Assembly (NCBI GenBank): GCA_028023455.1
Contig: JAQFVV010012666.1
Location: 574,847 to 638,846 of the forward strand
DNA: 64,000 nt
Direction: 5' to 3'
Origin: Epiperipatus broadwayi
Taxonomy: Eukaryota > Onychophora > Udeonychophora > Euonychophora > Peripatidae
In this document: piece by piece, positions 20,528-38,330 of the stretch
Position numbering within the stretch: the stretch's first letter is position 1
How the letters are laid out: each line of letters begins with the position of its first letter
Translations under genes and position numbers: made by a program
The notes under the pieces: model-generated
What the model was told of the DNA's origin: nothing
The model's input: only the letters and a program-made list of their open reading frames with translations
Database searches by the model: none

Positions 20528-20934
20528 AAGTAGGCACTAGATAGGGATTTTATGCACAAGCCTTCTGGCATCCATTGATTACTCTTGTTAGCACAAGATG
20601 GCACTACTATATGGAGAGTGTTGTTTTGTTTTGAATTGTTTAATAACAATTATTGTGCTAGTATGAGATAGTGATCATGTGATGTTTAGTGGTTTAATAC
20701 CAATCCTGCCTAATGGGATAGTGGTGGCTATGGTTGTTAAAGAGCCAAAGACACCAAAATGTATGGGTACTGAATTGAGTTCAGACCCATATGACTATAT
20801 AAGCTATTGAGCTTGGATTGAAAATATTAATAGTGTTTTCAATTTCATTCTCATAGTTTTGTAGTTAAATAGAGTTAAAAGGTGGGTGATGAAGGGTTGC
20901 ATTAGATCCTAAGATCTAGGTGCAGTGCTCTCAA

Positions 20935-20993
20935 ATTCAAGGCTCCTCACTGATGAAGGCCACAAGCCAGAAACTAGTCTGGGGATATTGGAT
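20935..20993 (+). ncRNA. Hammerhead ribozyme 4
   Basis: CTGATGA at 20950-20956 with predicted cleavage after 20979, 466 bases from the site in ribozyme 3. A transcript of both would release a unit-length RNA. ATTCAA replaces ATCCAA, keeping pairing through a G-U. Confidence 0.85.
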
Positions 20994-21162
20994 GAGTAGG
21001 CACTAGATAGGGATTTTATGCACAAGCCTTCTGGCATCCATTGATTACTCTTGTTAGCAGAAGATGGCACTACTATATGGAGAGTGTTGTTTTGTTTTGA
21101 ATTGTTTAATAACAATTATTGTGCTAGTATGAGATAGTGATCATGTGATGTTTAGTGGTTTA

Positions 21163-22038
21163 AAACAGAAAGAAGTTGATAAATTAATGAAGAAAGAAAT
21201 AATTTCTGTAGACATGAAGTATTTAGAGATTTTGGAAAATGAGTTGTGTAAGGTTACTGATATCACTAGTAATAAATTTAAAAATAAAAATGAAGACATA
21301 ATTCCAAAGAGTGTTCTTGATTATTTAGAACATAAGGTGAAGGCAAATGTTTTTAAAAAAATATTTTATGGGGATACTAAATATATAATATGTAGTATGA
21401 AATATTTAATACCAAGTGTTAGTCATGCGAGAGAAGTCGGTAAAGTGAAAATAAAATTAAAAATGAAGAAGACAAAGATGTTTAATTTAAATTTCCTTGG
21501 AAAAGTTGTTAATCCAGAAAAAGAGTTAGGCAAAGCTAAAGTAAAGCTTAAATGTGAAAATAAGAAGAAAAATAAAGCAGATTTTATGAGAGAGGTAATT
21601 AGTCACAATAAACATATGAAAAAAATTAAAGTAAAATTCAAAGAGATGAGTATAGAGAAGGTTAAGATGCGTTATCTTAATAGAGATGTAGATTATATAA
21701 GAGATACTGGGAAAGCAAAAGTTAAATTTAAAGTAATAAATGAAAAGATAGTTAATTTAAATTTTAGTAGAAAGATTATTCATGAAGAAATAGAAGTTGG
21801 AAAGGCTAAAATCAAACTAAAGAAAGTAAACAGAAAGTTGATTAATGTTATGGGTTTAAAGATATCCAGAAATAAAAGGATAGAGCATAGAAAGGTAAAA
21901 ACTAGAATAAAGAAGATTGAGATAATGTTTCTTAGAGATAAACTTGTCAGAAGAAAGGAAATAAAAAATAATCGAGCAAGGTTTAAAGTAACTCAAAATG
22001 CTCACAGTTTGCTTCCATGTCCTGCAAGACATGATTAA
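21163..22038 (+). CDS. Gag-like protein of element A, C-terminal part with seven 30-residue basic repeats
   Basis: C-terminal half of the element A gene, open for about 290 residues after the array insertion. The first ATG at 21145 is inside the array and is not the real start. Counting from it, residues 8-95 are Lys/Glu rich. From residue 97 a motif GK-[AV]-K-[VI]-K-[LF]-K recurs at exact 30-residue spacing: GK at 99, 129, 159 (KK), 189, 219 and 249 (RK), with a weaker unit at 279. A second block, NLNF-x-[RK]-x-[VI], lies 14-15 residues later in several units. The chain is extremely basic, so nucleic-acid binding in place of a zinc knuckle is plausible but inferred. No known family is recognised. 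It ends 245 bp before the 3' LTR. Confidence 0.7.
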   Translation, partial: KQKEVDKLMKKEIISVDMKYLEILENELCKVTDITSNKFKNKNEDIIPKSVLDYLEHKVKANVFKKIFYGDTKYIICSMKYLIPSVSHAREVGKVKIKLKMKKTKMFNLNFLGKVVNPEKELGKAKVKLKCENKKKNKADFMREVISHNKHMKKIKVKFKEMSIEKVKMRYLNRDVDYIRDTGKAKVKFKVINEKIVNLNFSRKIIHEEIEVGKAKIKLKKVNRKLINVMGLKISRNKRIEHRKVKTRIKKIEIMFLRDKLVRRKEIKNNRARFKVTQNAHSLLPCPARHD

Positions 22039-22270
22039 GAAAAAATCATATCTATTGTTCAATATAAAATTTAGTATTTTTTTTCCTCTTGCTTATTTAA
22101 TGTTATTAAATATAATAAGAATAAGTGTTTGTAAAAGCATTAAATGTTTTTTTTTTATTGTTGTATGTTTATTTGACAAACATAATTTTTTAATTGAGGA
22201 ATGATTTTAATGTAAAATTTGATGTGTTATTAATATTGATTGTAGTTTGTCCAATTCATTTTTCTTTCAT

Positions 22271-22283
22271 AAGAGGGACAGAG
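22271..22283 (+). promoter_or_regulatory. Polypurine tract of element A
   Basis: AAGAGGGACAGAG directly abuts the TGTAACC start of the 3' LTR. It is all purine except one C, as expected for plus-strand priming. Confidence 0.7.
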
Positions 22284-24911
22284 TGTAACCTTCCAGGTTG
22301 GCACTAGAAAGAAATATGGGAAGGTCACATTTGGGATAAAGATAATTAGTTGACAAAAATGAATTATCATATAATATAATATTCAGATTTGAATTTTTGG
22401 GGAAAAATTAGGCCTAAACTGTGATATCATTAATATTTAAAATTGAGTTTTAAAAAAATAAAATCTAAACTGTGATGTGATTTGCTAATTTAAATTTGGA
22501 TTTTAAAAAAATAAAATTTTAAATAGATATATTGATGGTGTAGTTTTGGAACTATATGTTTAGTGGTAGATATTTGTGTACAATATAAAATTTACATATC
22601 ATTATAGACAGATGCATATGTGCATTATTAATTAGAATTTTTTTATACGTTATTTATAAATTACTGATTATAGATTGTCTTAAAATCTTAGGTTTTAAAA
22701 ATGATAAAGATTATTTGAAATAGTAAATGACATTTTAAAATTAATAATTAATGTTTAATATTTTTTTTTAATTACTATGTATAGTAAATTCAAACATTAT
22801 ATTGTTTAAAATTTATAAATAATATTTCTGGCAAGCTTCCAAAGTTGTCATGGAAACATAGACGGCGTGAAAAAAAAGACAGGGTTTACAACTAAAAAAA
22901 GTAATAAAAAAAAAAAACTCCAAGGAAGAAGATAAGAAACTTAAAAGATTTAAAAAAAACTCTCTAATAGTATAAGAAATATAGAAAGAAATCGCAAGGA
23001 TTATAACAATACATTTATGGGAAATTTATATTGTAAAACTGGAGTTACCATGAAGGAATAGACTCAAAAGGGTTACCTGTCTTCAAATCTCTACCAAAAT
23101 TCATGATTCAAATCTACTACCTATAAAATTGCCTGGATGTCTCTAAGTTAAGTTATTACTATTATAATCTATTTCAATGTATATTAAAAATGAATAACAT
23201 TAAGATGACAACTTTTTGTAAGATAGAGCTATTTCAAATTTTAACTTTAGACGCTAAAATGAAACGCCTAATTTTTTTTAATTTAAGGAATTTGCTATTA
23301 ATATTCGATAAAACAAAATTTAAAATGAAAAAAGATACATATATCCAATATGATATCAAGAAGATACTTTATATTATATCACTTTACTATACAAGGTCTG
23401 TAACAGGATAATTTCCAATGCAGGCAAATATAATTATAAAGCTTATCACAAAATTTTAAAAGGAAAAGACTATTGTCATTCTTAACAAAAATATGCTTTA
23501 ACAATGGATAGACATTTTTTTTTATCTTAGAATTTATGGTGTCATTGAAATTAATATATGTGTTTCTTAACTTTTGTGTACTTTTAAAAAAAAATAAAGT
23601 GTTTCTTAACTTTTGTGTACTTTTAAAAAAAAATAAAGCAATGTAATTTCATATATATACATTGATATGATAATGTGTTTTGTATAACCCGGAGATTATA
23701 CTATAGGTGATTATATATGTTCGAATGTGTGCGTGATGTTATGTATTATTATTATTATTTTAATTATATTTATTAAGCTGAATTTCGATAATGATTGTTA
23801 TAAAAAAATAAAGAATTAAAACCTTGTCAGTTATACGTTTGTTATATAGGGAGTAGATTAAAATAAGTTAACGATAGAAATGGTCAGGAATGGATTAGAT
23901 TAAGTATATAGATTAAGTATTTTAGTATTGTGGTCTCATGCTTGTCTCTAATTTTGTACAGTTAATGCTAGATGGAATATATAATAATTATAACGGACAA
24001 ATGTTATTTAAAATTCTATAATATTTCTAAAAGATTATTAATTTTTATTATCATCAAAGCGTTATAGATAATTGAATAGGATGTAATTTAGAAATTCATG
24101 ATATTTACTATTAAAACAAACGCACATATTTGAAGATATATAATGCACATATTAAAAAGTAGTCAATTTTCATTTTATCACAGAAAAATGTAATGGGTGA
24201 TAAAGGTATCAATAATATTTTTTTTTAGTTATGATTTATTTTTGATTTTATTATTTTTTTTATAATAAATATTTTACTGAATCAACAGCTTACAGGAATT
24301 CCTTGATTATATACGTTCGATTCATTTCCACACACACACACATCTAATTATCATAGTATAGTTATGAAAAATATGGGTTGTCAAAATAATTCTGGTTTTA
24401 GTTAAATTTGTTTGCTGGTAATAAATTTCAGTATTATAACTCCAATAACACATTTTACTTTGCTTGGAATAGATAGTGATATGGATAGAAAAGTACCCGG
24501 TCCTAATGATTATCTATTCTATGTTAAATATGAACTTCTATTAAAAGAACATTTTTGTGATTGTGCAATAGTTTAGTATTGAACTGATGCCCTGAACATA
24601 TTTCAAATAATCTTACAATATTATTGTCTATAGATGTTTTTATCATCCTTGTTGGCTTGATATATAAAGACCATACCCTATAACCTCAACTGAGCTAAGC
24701 CATAGGGTAATTTCAATATAAAATATTTTAAATAAAGTTAAATATAATTTATAATTATAAATTTTATTCTATTTTGCATAGAATTGGCGCCTGGGCAATT
24801 ATAAGTATAGTAAAGTAGATAGTGAAGATATGGAGGTTGTAGGATAGGGTTACAAAATAGCTAGCCCAATCGTGGGGCTTGATAATCGTGAGGCTACGTA
24901 TATTGAGGGTT

Positions 24912-24914
<3 letters not shown>
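22284..24914 (+). repeat. 3' LTR of element A
   Basis: The first 1.28 kb matches the 5' LTR closely. A tandem duplication of about 38 bp containing AATAAA, a possible polyadenylation signal, lies at 23562-23637. About 1.2 kb then has no counterpart in the 5' copy. A GGTTACA at 24848 is followed by a CTAGCCCAATCGTGGGGCTTG block resembling the start of the leader, and the final GGTTACA at 24908 abuts (TA)n. A TGGCGCC at 24786 could be an older primer site. Confidence 0.65.

Positions 24915-24951
<37 letters not shown>
24915..24951. repeat. (TA)n at the right border of element A
   Basis: TA tract starting at the base after the terminal TTACA. Confidence 0.95.
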
Positions 24952-24955
<4 letters not shown>

Positions 24956-25069
24956 GGTTTATTATATTAATAACAAATAAATATGTTGAGTTATTAATCT
25001 GATATTGGTCTCATAAACATTATATATATAATACAGATTTTACAATAACTTCATGATGTTTGTGGTATG

Positions 25070-25072
<3 letters not shown>

Positions 25073-25114
<42 letters not shown>

Positions 25115-25234
25115 CTCATAACCGCACTTGTTAATTTACGAGCTTGTTAGAGCTATTGGTACGCTCTCTATGTGATTTTTGTAATTACAAGCTCATAAAA
25201 GTAATGTCATGTTTATATGACTTGCTTTATTAAT

Positions 25235-25327
<93 letters not shown>
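25073..25327. repeat. TA tract - repeat element - TA tract
   Basis: TA at 25073-25111 and 25240-25327 enclose a 125-bp segment (25112-25236). This is an inverted copy of 12183-12300, including the AGCTTGTT.GAGCTATTG block. It shows the element family of the 12-kb palindrome as a single arm between TA tracts. Confidence 0.8.
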
Positions 25328-31167
<5,840 letters not shown>

Positions 31168-31283
31168 ATGTGCTGGTGATAAACAGAGCAAAACTCTCCA
31201 TACAGTATTGCCACCTGTGCTAAACAGAGTAATCAATGGATGCCAGAAGGCTTGTGCATAAAATCCCTATCTAATGCCTACTC

Positions 31284-31342
31284 ATCCAATATCCCCAGAC
31301 TAGTTTCTGACTTGTGGCCTTCGTCAGTGAGGAGCTTTGGAT
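31284..31342 (-). ncRNA. Hammerhead ribozyme 5
   Basis: Minus-strand CTGACGA, a C in the free N7 position as the CUGANGA rule allows. Stem II has one change (GTC for GCC), giving a G-U pair. GAAAC and GTC are intact. Confidence 0.78.
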
Positions 31343-31774
31343 CTGAGAGCACTGCATCTAGATCTTAGGATCTAATGCAACCCTCTAGCAACCACCTTTT
31401 ATCTCAGCTTAACTACTAAACTATGAGAATGAAATTGAAAACACAAAAAATATTTTCAATCTAAGCTCAATAGCTTAAATATCAACAATTAATGTGCTAG
31501 TATAGGAAATGTGATCATGTGATGCTTAATGGTTTAACACCAATCCTGCCTAATAGGATAGTGGTGACTATGGTTGTAAAAGAGCCAAAGACACCAAAAT
31601 GTATGGGTGCTGAACTGAGTTCAGACCCATATGACTATTTAAGCTATTGAGCTTAGATTGAAAATATTTTTTGTGTTTTCAATTTCATTCTCATAGTTTA
31701 GTAGTTAAGCTGAGATAATAGGTGGTTGCTAGAGGGTTGCATTAGATCCTAAGATCTAGATGCAGTGCTCTCAG

Positions 31775-31833
31775 ATCCAAAGCTCCTCACTGACGAAGGC
31801 CACAAGCCAGAAACTAGTCTGGGTATATTGGAT
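31775..31833 (+). ncRNA. Hammerhead ribozyme 6
   Basis: CTGACGA 31790-31796, stem II GGC/GCC, GAAA 31810-31813, cleavage after 31819. The outer stem ATCCAA/TTGGAT is intact. TGGGT replaces TGGGG, weakening one stem I pair. Confidence 0.8.
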
Positions 31834-32229
31834 GAGTAAGCATTAGATAGGGATTTTATGCACAAGCCTTCTGGCATCCATTGATTACTCTGTTTAGCAC
31901 AGGTGGCAATACTGTATGGAGAGTTTTGCTCTGTTTATCAACAATTAATGTGCTAGTATAGGAAATGTGATCATGTGATGCTTAATGGTTTAACACCAAT
32001 CCTGCCTAATAGGATAGTGGTGGCTATGGTTGTAAAAGAGCCAAAGACACCAAAATGTATGGGTGCTGAACTGAGTTCAGACCCATATGACTATTTAAGC
32101 TATTGAGCTTAGATTGAAAATATTTTTGTGTTTTCAATTTCATTCTCATAGTTTAGTAGTTAAGCTAAGATAAAAGGTGGTTGCTAGAGGGTTGCATTAG
32201 ATCCTAAGATCTAGATGCAGTGCTCTCAG

Positions 32230-32288
32230 ATCCAAAGCTCCTCACTGACGAAGGCCACAAGCCAGAAACTAGTCTGGGGATATTGGAT
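32230..32288 (+). ncRNA. Hammerhead ribozyme 7
   Basis: CTGACGA 32245-32251, stem II intact, GAAA 32265-32268, cleavage after 32274, 455 bases from ribozyme 6. Both stem I segments are fully paired. Confidence 0.83.
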
Positions 32289-32445
32289 GAGTAGGCATTA
32301 GATAGGGATTTTATGCACAAGCCTTCTGGCATCCATTGATTACTCTGTTTAGCACAGGTAGCAATACTGTATGGAGAGTTTTGCTCTGTTCATCAACAAT
32401 TAATGTGCTAGTATAGGAAATGTGATCATGTGATGTGCTGGTGAT

Positions 32446-33758
<1,313 letters not shown>

Positions 33759-34039
33759 CTATTTCCATCATCTAATATGTGTGTTGAATGTCTTTAGAAA
33801 AGTTTAATTTTAGTTCAATATTTTAACTGTTAGTAATATCACAGCAAACAGGTTAGTATATGCATCAAATGTCAGTAATATCACAGCAAACAAATGTTAG
33901 TAATATCACTGCAAACAGGTTATTATATGCACTAAGTGTTAGTAATATCACAGCAAACAGGTTAGTATATGCACAAGATTTTGAGAGGTATTTTTCTCCC
34001 CTCTTCTTCAGGTGTTGCTGGCCTGACCATTGAAAGTAC

Positions 34040-34114
34040 TAGCATGGGTTTCGAACCTGGGTCCTTAGATTCTCAATTATTGAAATTTAAGGTAATACTG
34101 TAACCAACTGAGCC
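34040..34114 (-). ncRNA. tRNA-like pol III promoter segment, left arm
   Basis: The minus strand reads GGCTCAGTTGGTTA (A-box-like) from 34114, then GGTTCGAAACC (a match to the B-box consensus) at 34057-34047, at tRNA-like spacing. No complete cloverleaf was drawn, so it is called tRNA-derived and not a functional tRNA gene. Confidence 0.6.
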
Positions 34115-34125
34115 ATCCTGCCAAA

Positions 34126-34200
34126 GGCTCATTTGGTTAGAGTGTTACCTTAAATTTCAATAATTGAGAATCTAAGGACCCAGGTCCAAATCCCATGCTT
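34126..34200 (+). ncRNA. tRNA-like pol III promoter segment, right arm
   Basis: GGCTCATTTGGTTAGAG from 34126 and GGTCCAAATCC at 34183-34193. This is the same segment as the left arm in opposite orientation, with a weaker B box. The two transcription starts would diverge from an 11-bp centre. Confidence 0.5.
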
Positions 34201-34221
34201 TTAATGTCACTGGCCATGGTA

Positions 34222-34272
34222 GCAGCACCTGAAGAAGAGGGGAGAAAAATCCATCTCAAAACATTGTGCATA
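34222..34272 (+). ncRNA. Degenerate hammerhead-like motif, right arm
   Basis: CTGAAGA (34229-34235) fits CUGANGA. GAG and CTC could form stem II, and GCAC (34225-34228) pairs with GTGC (34266-34269) as stem I. The expected GAAA reads AAAA, and the base at the cleavage position is not the usual one, so activity is unlikely. The left arm (about 33971-34015, minus) carries the same defect. Confidence 0.35.
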
Positions 34273-34478
34273 AACTAACCTGTTTGTTGTGATATTACTA
34301 ACAGTTAGTGCATATACTAACCTGTTTGCTGTGATATTACTAACAGTTGAATACATTTGGAATATTTAACTAAAATTAAACTTTTCTAAAGACATTCAGC
34401 ACACATATTAGATGATGGAATTAGTCCAATATAAAAATACATCTAGAACACCATCATCATAACAAACCTTCAGAAAAA

Positions 34479-34480
<2 letters not shown>

Positions 34481-34512
<32 letters not shown>

Positions 34513-34518
34513 TATATC

Positions 34519-34562
<44 letters not shown>
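34481..34562. repeat. (TA)n interrupted by an 11-bp unique piece
   Basis: TA at 34481-34511 and 34523-34562 with CTATATCTGA-type sequence between. It borders the palindrome on the left and the gypsy leader on the right. Confidence 0.95.
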
Positions 34563-34566
<4 letters not shown>

Positions 34567-35324
34567 CGCGCAACATTTTAGGCTTTGAAAATGTAAGTTT
34601 ACCACAGATACAAACTACATACTGTTACATTTTTGACACCATCAACAGTGAAGCCTGTACACTGGCATATATAGTCTTAATGAAAGTTGATTATCATGTC
34701 GCCTTCATAATAGCTAATTATTAAATTCATTCTAGTTGGTAGTCTGTTACATGTTGGCATGCAATGTGGTAAGCTTGAATACTGAGATTCACTGCATGTG
34801 AAAAGTTTTGTCTATTATATTGTGATACACAATGTGTTGAGCTTTAAAGAGTTAGGTCTATCATATGTTACTGTATATTTTTAGTGTGAGATAAATTGAA
34901 TTTATGAGAAATTGTCTATAATTTCAGTATAACCTGATTTATCATATTTTAGTTAGTCAGTTAATAAACTATAAATTACATAACCCTATGGATTAAATGG
35001 TGTGGCAACTTAGTGGTATAGTTAATTTAGTCAATAAACAATAAGTTCAAATAACTCTGAGTGAAGGTATGAATTGATAAATAGAGACCAAAACTAAATA
35101 GATGATCAAGAATATAATAAGAGTAGGCAAGTGAAGCAGATAAGTGAAAAATATATAAAACCAGCATTAATACCAATGATATGTAAAATGCTTAAGGTAA
35201 CCAAAATCACATGAGATGACACAAGTTGGTAGAAGATCCTATGACATATTATAGAATATTATATAAAAATAAATAATTTTGCCATAGAGTAGATATTTTA
35301 AAGAAAAGTGTTAGTTTATTTTGT
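34563..35324 (+). other. Untranslated leader of the gypsy element
   Basis: Contains a TGGCATGCAATGTGG block near 34755, shared with the leader of element A. No gene. Confidence 0.5.
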
Positions 35325-36701
35325 ATGTTTCTCAGAAGTGGGAAGTATTTGTCAAGTATGAGTAAAGAATTATATGTAAAGTCACAGGATGTTAGTGGCA
35401 ATGAAGCTGAGCATGATCCTAATATGGAACAAGTAGGATCAGTAGACATGAATATGTCTGGGGGGTCAATGGTTGGAGCTGAGCATTCTTTCTCAATGCA
35501 AGAGGAAAAACAAATGATATCTCAAATTCAAGAAGACTCTAATGAACAGTCTGCTCAATCACCTGGAATTGGACTAACACAGGTTACAGAAAATAGTGGA
35601 GCCATGATGCAGATGCTCCAAACATTATTGGATCGAATGGATAATATGGCAACCAAGGCTGACATGAATGGTTGGATGGATAGCATGAGTGGTCAGATGA
35701 ATGGTCAGATGGATAGCATAAGTGGTCAGATAGATATAGTCAAGGCTGACATGAATGGTCGGATGGATAGCATGAGTGGTCAGATGAATGGTTGGATGGA
35801 TAGCATAAGTGGTCAGATAGATATAGTCAAGGCTGACATGAATGGTCGGATGGATAGCATGAGTGGTCAGATAGATATAGTCAAGGCTGACATGAATGGT
35901 CGGATGGATAGCATGAGTGGTCAGATAGATACAATCAAGGCTGAAATAAGCAACATGGTAACTAAGGCTGATATTGACAAATTGGATGAGGATGTTAAGA
36001 AAAGAATTAGTGGCACTGAAATGAAAGTTTCTACAGCCATGGAGCAGTTATCTTCAGAGATGAATGAAGTGCATAACAGTAGTACGGAATTAAAGTGAAA
36101 TGTAGAAGAGATGAGAATAAATATAGATGTAGTGAGCTTGCAGTGTCAAGAGCAATTTACTGGGTTTAAAGAAAACATTACTATCAAAATTGATAACAAT
36201 ATTAAGGGGGTACACCAAGCCCAAGAATCCACTAAAGAAGAAATGAGGCAGTGTCAAGAAAATCACAAGAAAGAAGTTCAAGGAGATTTGGAAGCCATAC
36301 AGATGGAATTAAGCCAACTCCAGATTAAACAAAGTGCAGAAAATGGGGCTCAAGAGCAAATGATGCAAGCTGTGAATCATCATTTACAACAGCTTGGACA
36401 TAAGATATCTTCTATGGAAACAGATGCTCTGTTGGGCAAAACAATGTTAGAAAAACTTATGGAGAGAACTACTGAAACACAGAGTCAAATCGATAGTTTA
36501 GATGAAGCCACGAAGCAACAGACATCGAGGGATAAGTTCCAAATTAACTCAAAAATACCAATTCATATGAAACCACAATTAGGAAAGGAAAAAAAGATCA
36601 AAAATGACCGGGAAGATTGGAACAATGATGTGGCACATTTGAAAGTAGCTTTTAGTGATTTACAAGAAGCAAATGACCCATATGAAGAATCCACTTTTTA
36701 A
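35325..36701 (+). pseudogene. Gypsy element Gag N-terminal coiled-coil region
   Basis: One frame interrupted by a single TGA at 36096-36098 and closed by TAA at 36699. Residues 1-110 are polar. From about residue 112 an 18-residue unit with the core MNGRMDSMSGQIDIVKAD recurs four to six times at 54-bp spacing (35660-35945), with a shorter MNGQMDS variant between. The part after the TGA is a Gln/Glu-rich predicted coiled coil. The 18-residue period equals that of the unrelated-looking repeat in element A. It probably drives Gag multimerisation ahead of the capsid domain; this is inferred. Confidence 0.7.
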
Positions 36702-36707
36702 TCTCAT

Positions 36708-37487
36708 ATGATGCCTGAAGTGAATGGCCTCCATGAATTTCATATAGATGAAGCACAACCAGATGAATATCAAGCTGATGTTGATCATCTCCTCATGAAT
36801 CCACAAATAAGTACACAAGAAATGAATAAGACTCATGTAACCAGCACGCAGATAAATGCTATTAACCAATTTGTGAAAGTGAAGGTTTTTAAAGGTTTCA
36901 ATAATGAAGCTTCAATTGAACATTTGAGAAGCTTAAAGCTTTATTTCATGGTGAATAGAAGTTTGTCAGAAAGTGAAAAAATTATAATTGTATATAGTCA
37001 CCACCAAGGTGATGCTTTAATGTGGTGGGGGTCATTATTCCAGACCCCATCCATGTTTGATGATTACCAGACTCTATTGGTTAGGAATTTTTGGAACAGA
37101 GATAAACAGGAAGGCATTCTGTATTAACTTTTCCAGGAAAAATATAGAGCTGCATCCGGGGAAACACTTACAAAGTTTTTTAGGTGACAAGTTACCAAGC
37201 TACGTTCATTGAACACATATTGTTTTACGGAAATGGAGATCATCCGAATAGTTAAAAGGAATTTACCTTTACGTATAGAGCAATCGCTGATGTGTGCAAA
37301 TGCTAAGAATATTGAGCAGGTTGCCAAATTGTTAAACAGTATGGATATGAATAATACTAATTTATCCATCAGGGCACCAGAGAGGAGGAAAGATGAGGCA
37401 ATGAGGCAAATGTTAACGCCTTATTTTATCGTAAGAGAAAAAACAACAATGATCCCAGACACTGGAAAGAGAAAGCCAATCAAATAA
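36708..37487 (+). pseudogene. Gypsy element Gag capsid-like region
   Basis: Continues in the same frame. The block from KVFKGF through LRSLKLYF, IIVYSHHQGDALMWWGSLF and LLVRNFW fits the retrotransposon gag capsid pattern (F.G, a helix, then G.A..WW and a final aromatic F). Two stops (37125 and about 37182) break it. The frame then carries IEQSLMCANAKNIEQVAKLL and ends at 37487. No clear zinc knuckle follows, only CGHPRG near 37500. Confidence 0.72.
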
Positions 37488-37744
37488 ATGCACCAAATAT
37501 GTGGTCACCCAAGAGGAATATATTTAATAATGGGGAATCATTGAGAAATTTCCCTAGTACCCCAAATGGTTCACCAAAACCTAGATGCAGTAATCATGCA
37601 TCCAAAACTAAGCAGAAACTAAACTAGAAAGGTGCTTGAGGATTAGTTCCTCACCTCAAGGAACCAAAAATACAATGAGGAACAAGGTACCAATAGTAGA
37701 TGGAGAAATCACCAAATGACATGTTCATGGGAAGACAAGGCACC

Positions 37745-38327
37745 CAACTTTGCCTTGCAGAGCTGTCCCATGATAGAGGCTTTGTTTGAGGATTTGCCGA
37801 TTAAGGCTTTGTTAGACACTGGTAGCCAGATTTCTGTCATTTCAGACTGACTGTATCAGAAGGTTCTGAACAAGAACCCCCAGGTTAAAATTTTGCCCCT
37901 GAAATCTGTGCAGGTTACCATGGCTACCAATAGGAAGGCAAAGCTTGCACAGAAACAAGTTTGGATTGAAATAAAGTTTTGTCAGGCAGTCCTCTATCAT
38001 GTGTTTTTGATATTAAATGGTTTGATCCATGATGTCATACTAGGCGCAGACTTCCTACACTTACACTCTTGTATTGTTGATTTCTCCAATAAAATAGTTA
38101 GGATTGATGATGAGGTCTTGGAGATGACATTGCTTCCAAGATATGGCCTACCTGAAGTTGATTGCATTATATTAAATATTCCTGAAGCACTTATAGACAC
38201 TAAACTTGCAGAGTCCATTTGGATAGCAAAAGTGCAGGAGAGTTACGATCTATCATTAATCAGTTTAACCCGGTTTTTTCGGAAATTTCAGGAGTTATAC
38301 CTGGATTCCAACAGAGAATTAAATTGA
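37745..38327 (+). pseudogene. Gypsy element aspartic protease
   Basis: The active-site loop ALLDTGSQISVIS has its DTG codons at 37815-37823, followed by a TGA at about 37848. Then, in the same frame, a beta-rich region carries VILGADFL, the usual second protease motif, near residue 48 of the 37893 segment. Catalytic residues are present, but the stop lies between the two halves. It would process the Gag-Pol polyprotein. A linker to the RT follows with a stop at 38325. Confidence 0.78.
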
Positions 38328-38330
38328 AGG

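Larger units (their letters stand above)
19254..21162. mobile_element. Ribozyme-unit array A (retrozyme-like), two units inverted then two forward
   Basis: A 1.9-kb insertion made of a repeated unit of about 460-466 bp. Two copies lie in reverse orientation (about 19254-20180) plus a 33-bp stub. They meet head to head at about 20213 with two forward copies (to 21108), followed by a partial one. A 12-bp direct duplication, AAACAGAAAGAA, flanks it (19242-19253 and 21163-21174). Deleting the insertion plus one duplication joins the interrupted gene in frame. There are no terminal inverted repeats or coding capacity. Each unit has a complete hammerhead ribozyme motif. This fits retrozymes or PLE terminal repeats mobilised by PLE machinery. 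The 68-residue frames in each copy are by-products. Confidence 0.85.
31181..32432. mobile_element. Ribozyme-unit array B (retrozyme-like), one unit inverted then two forward
   Basis: A second insertion of the same unit family, diverged from array A. A partial reverse copy (31181-31480) meets two forward copies head to head (to about 32390), followed by a 3' stub. A 13-bp direct duplication, ATGTGCTGGTGAT, flanks it (31168-31180 and 32433-32445). The unit is about 455 bp. Both loci start within a few bases of the same unit position (the CTCTCCATA side) and end near GATCATGTGATG. That points to a defined integration product rather than random duplication. Confidence 0.83.

Noticed and set aside
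22284-24914. Treating the 1.3-kb direct repeats of element A as a segmental duplication rather than LTRs
   Set aside because: The polypurine tract, primer-site-like block, inverted TGTAACC/GGTTACA ends and TA-flanked outer borders fit an LTR element better.
33840-33970. Short regular repeats near 33.8 kb as a CRISPR array
   Set aside because: The units are direct tandem copies with no unique spacers, in a eukaryotic palindrome; four copies only.
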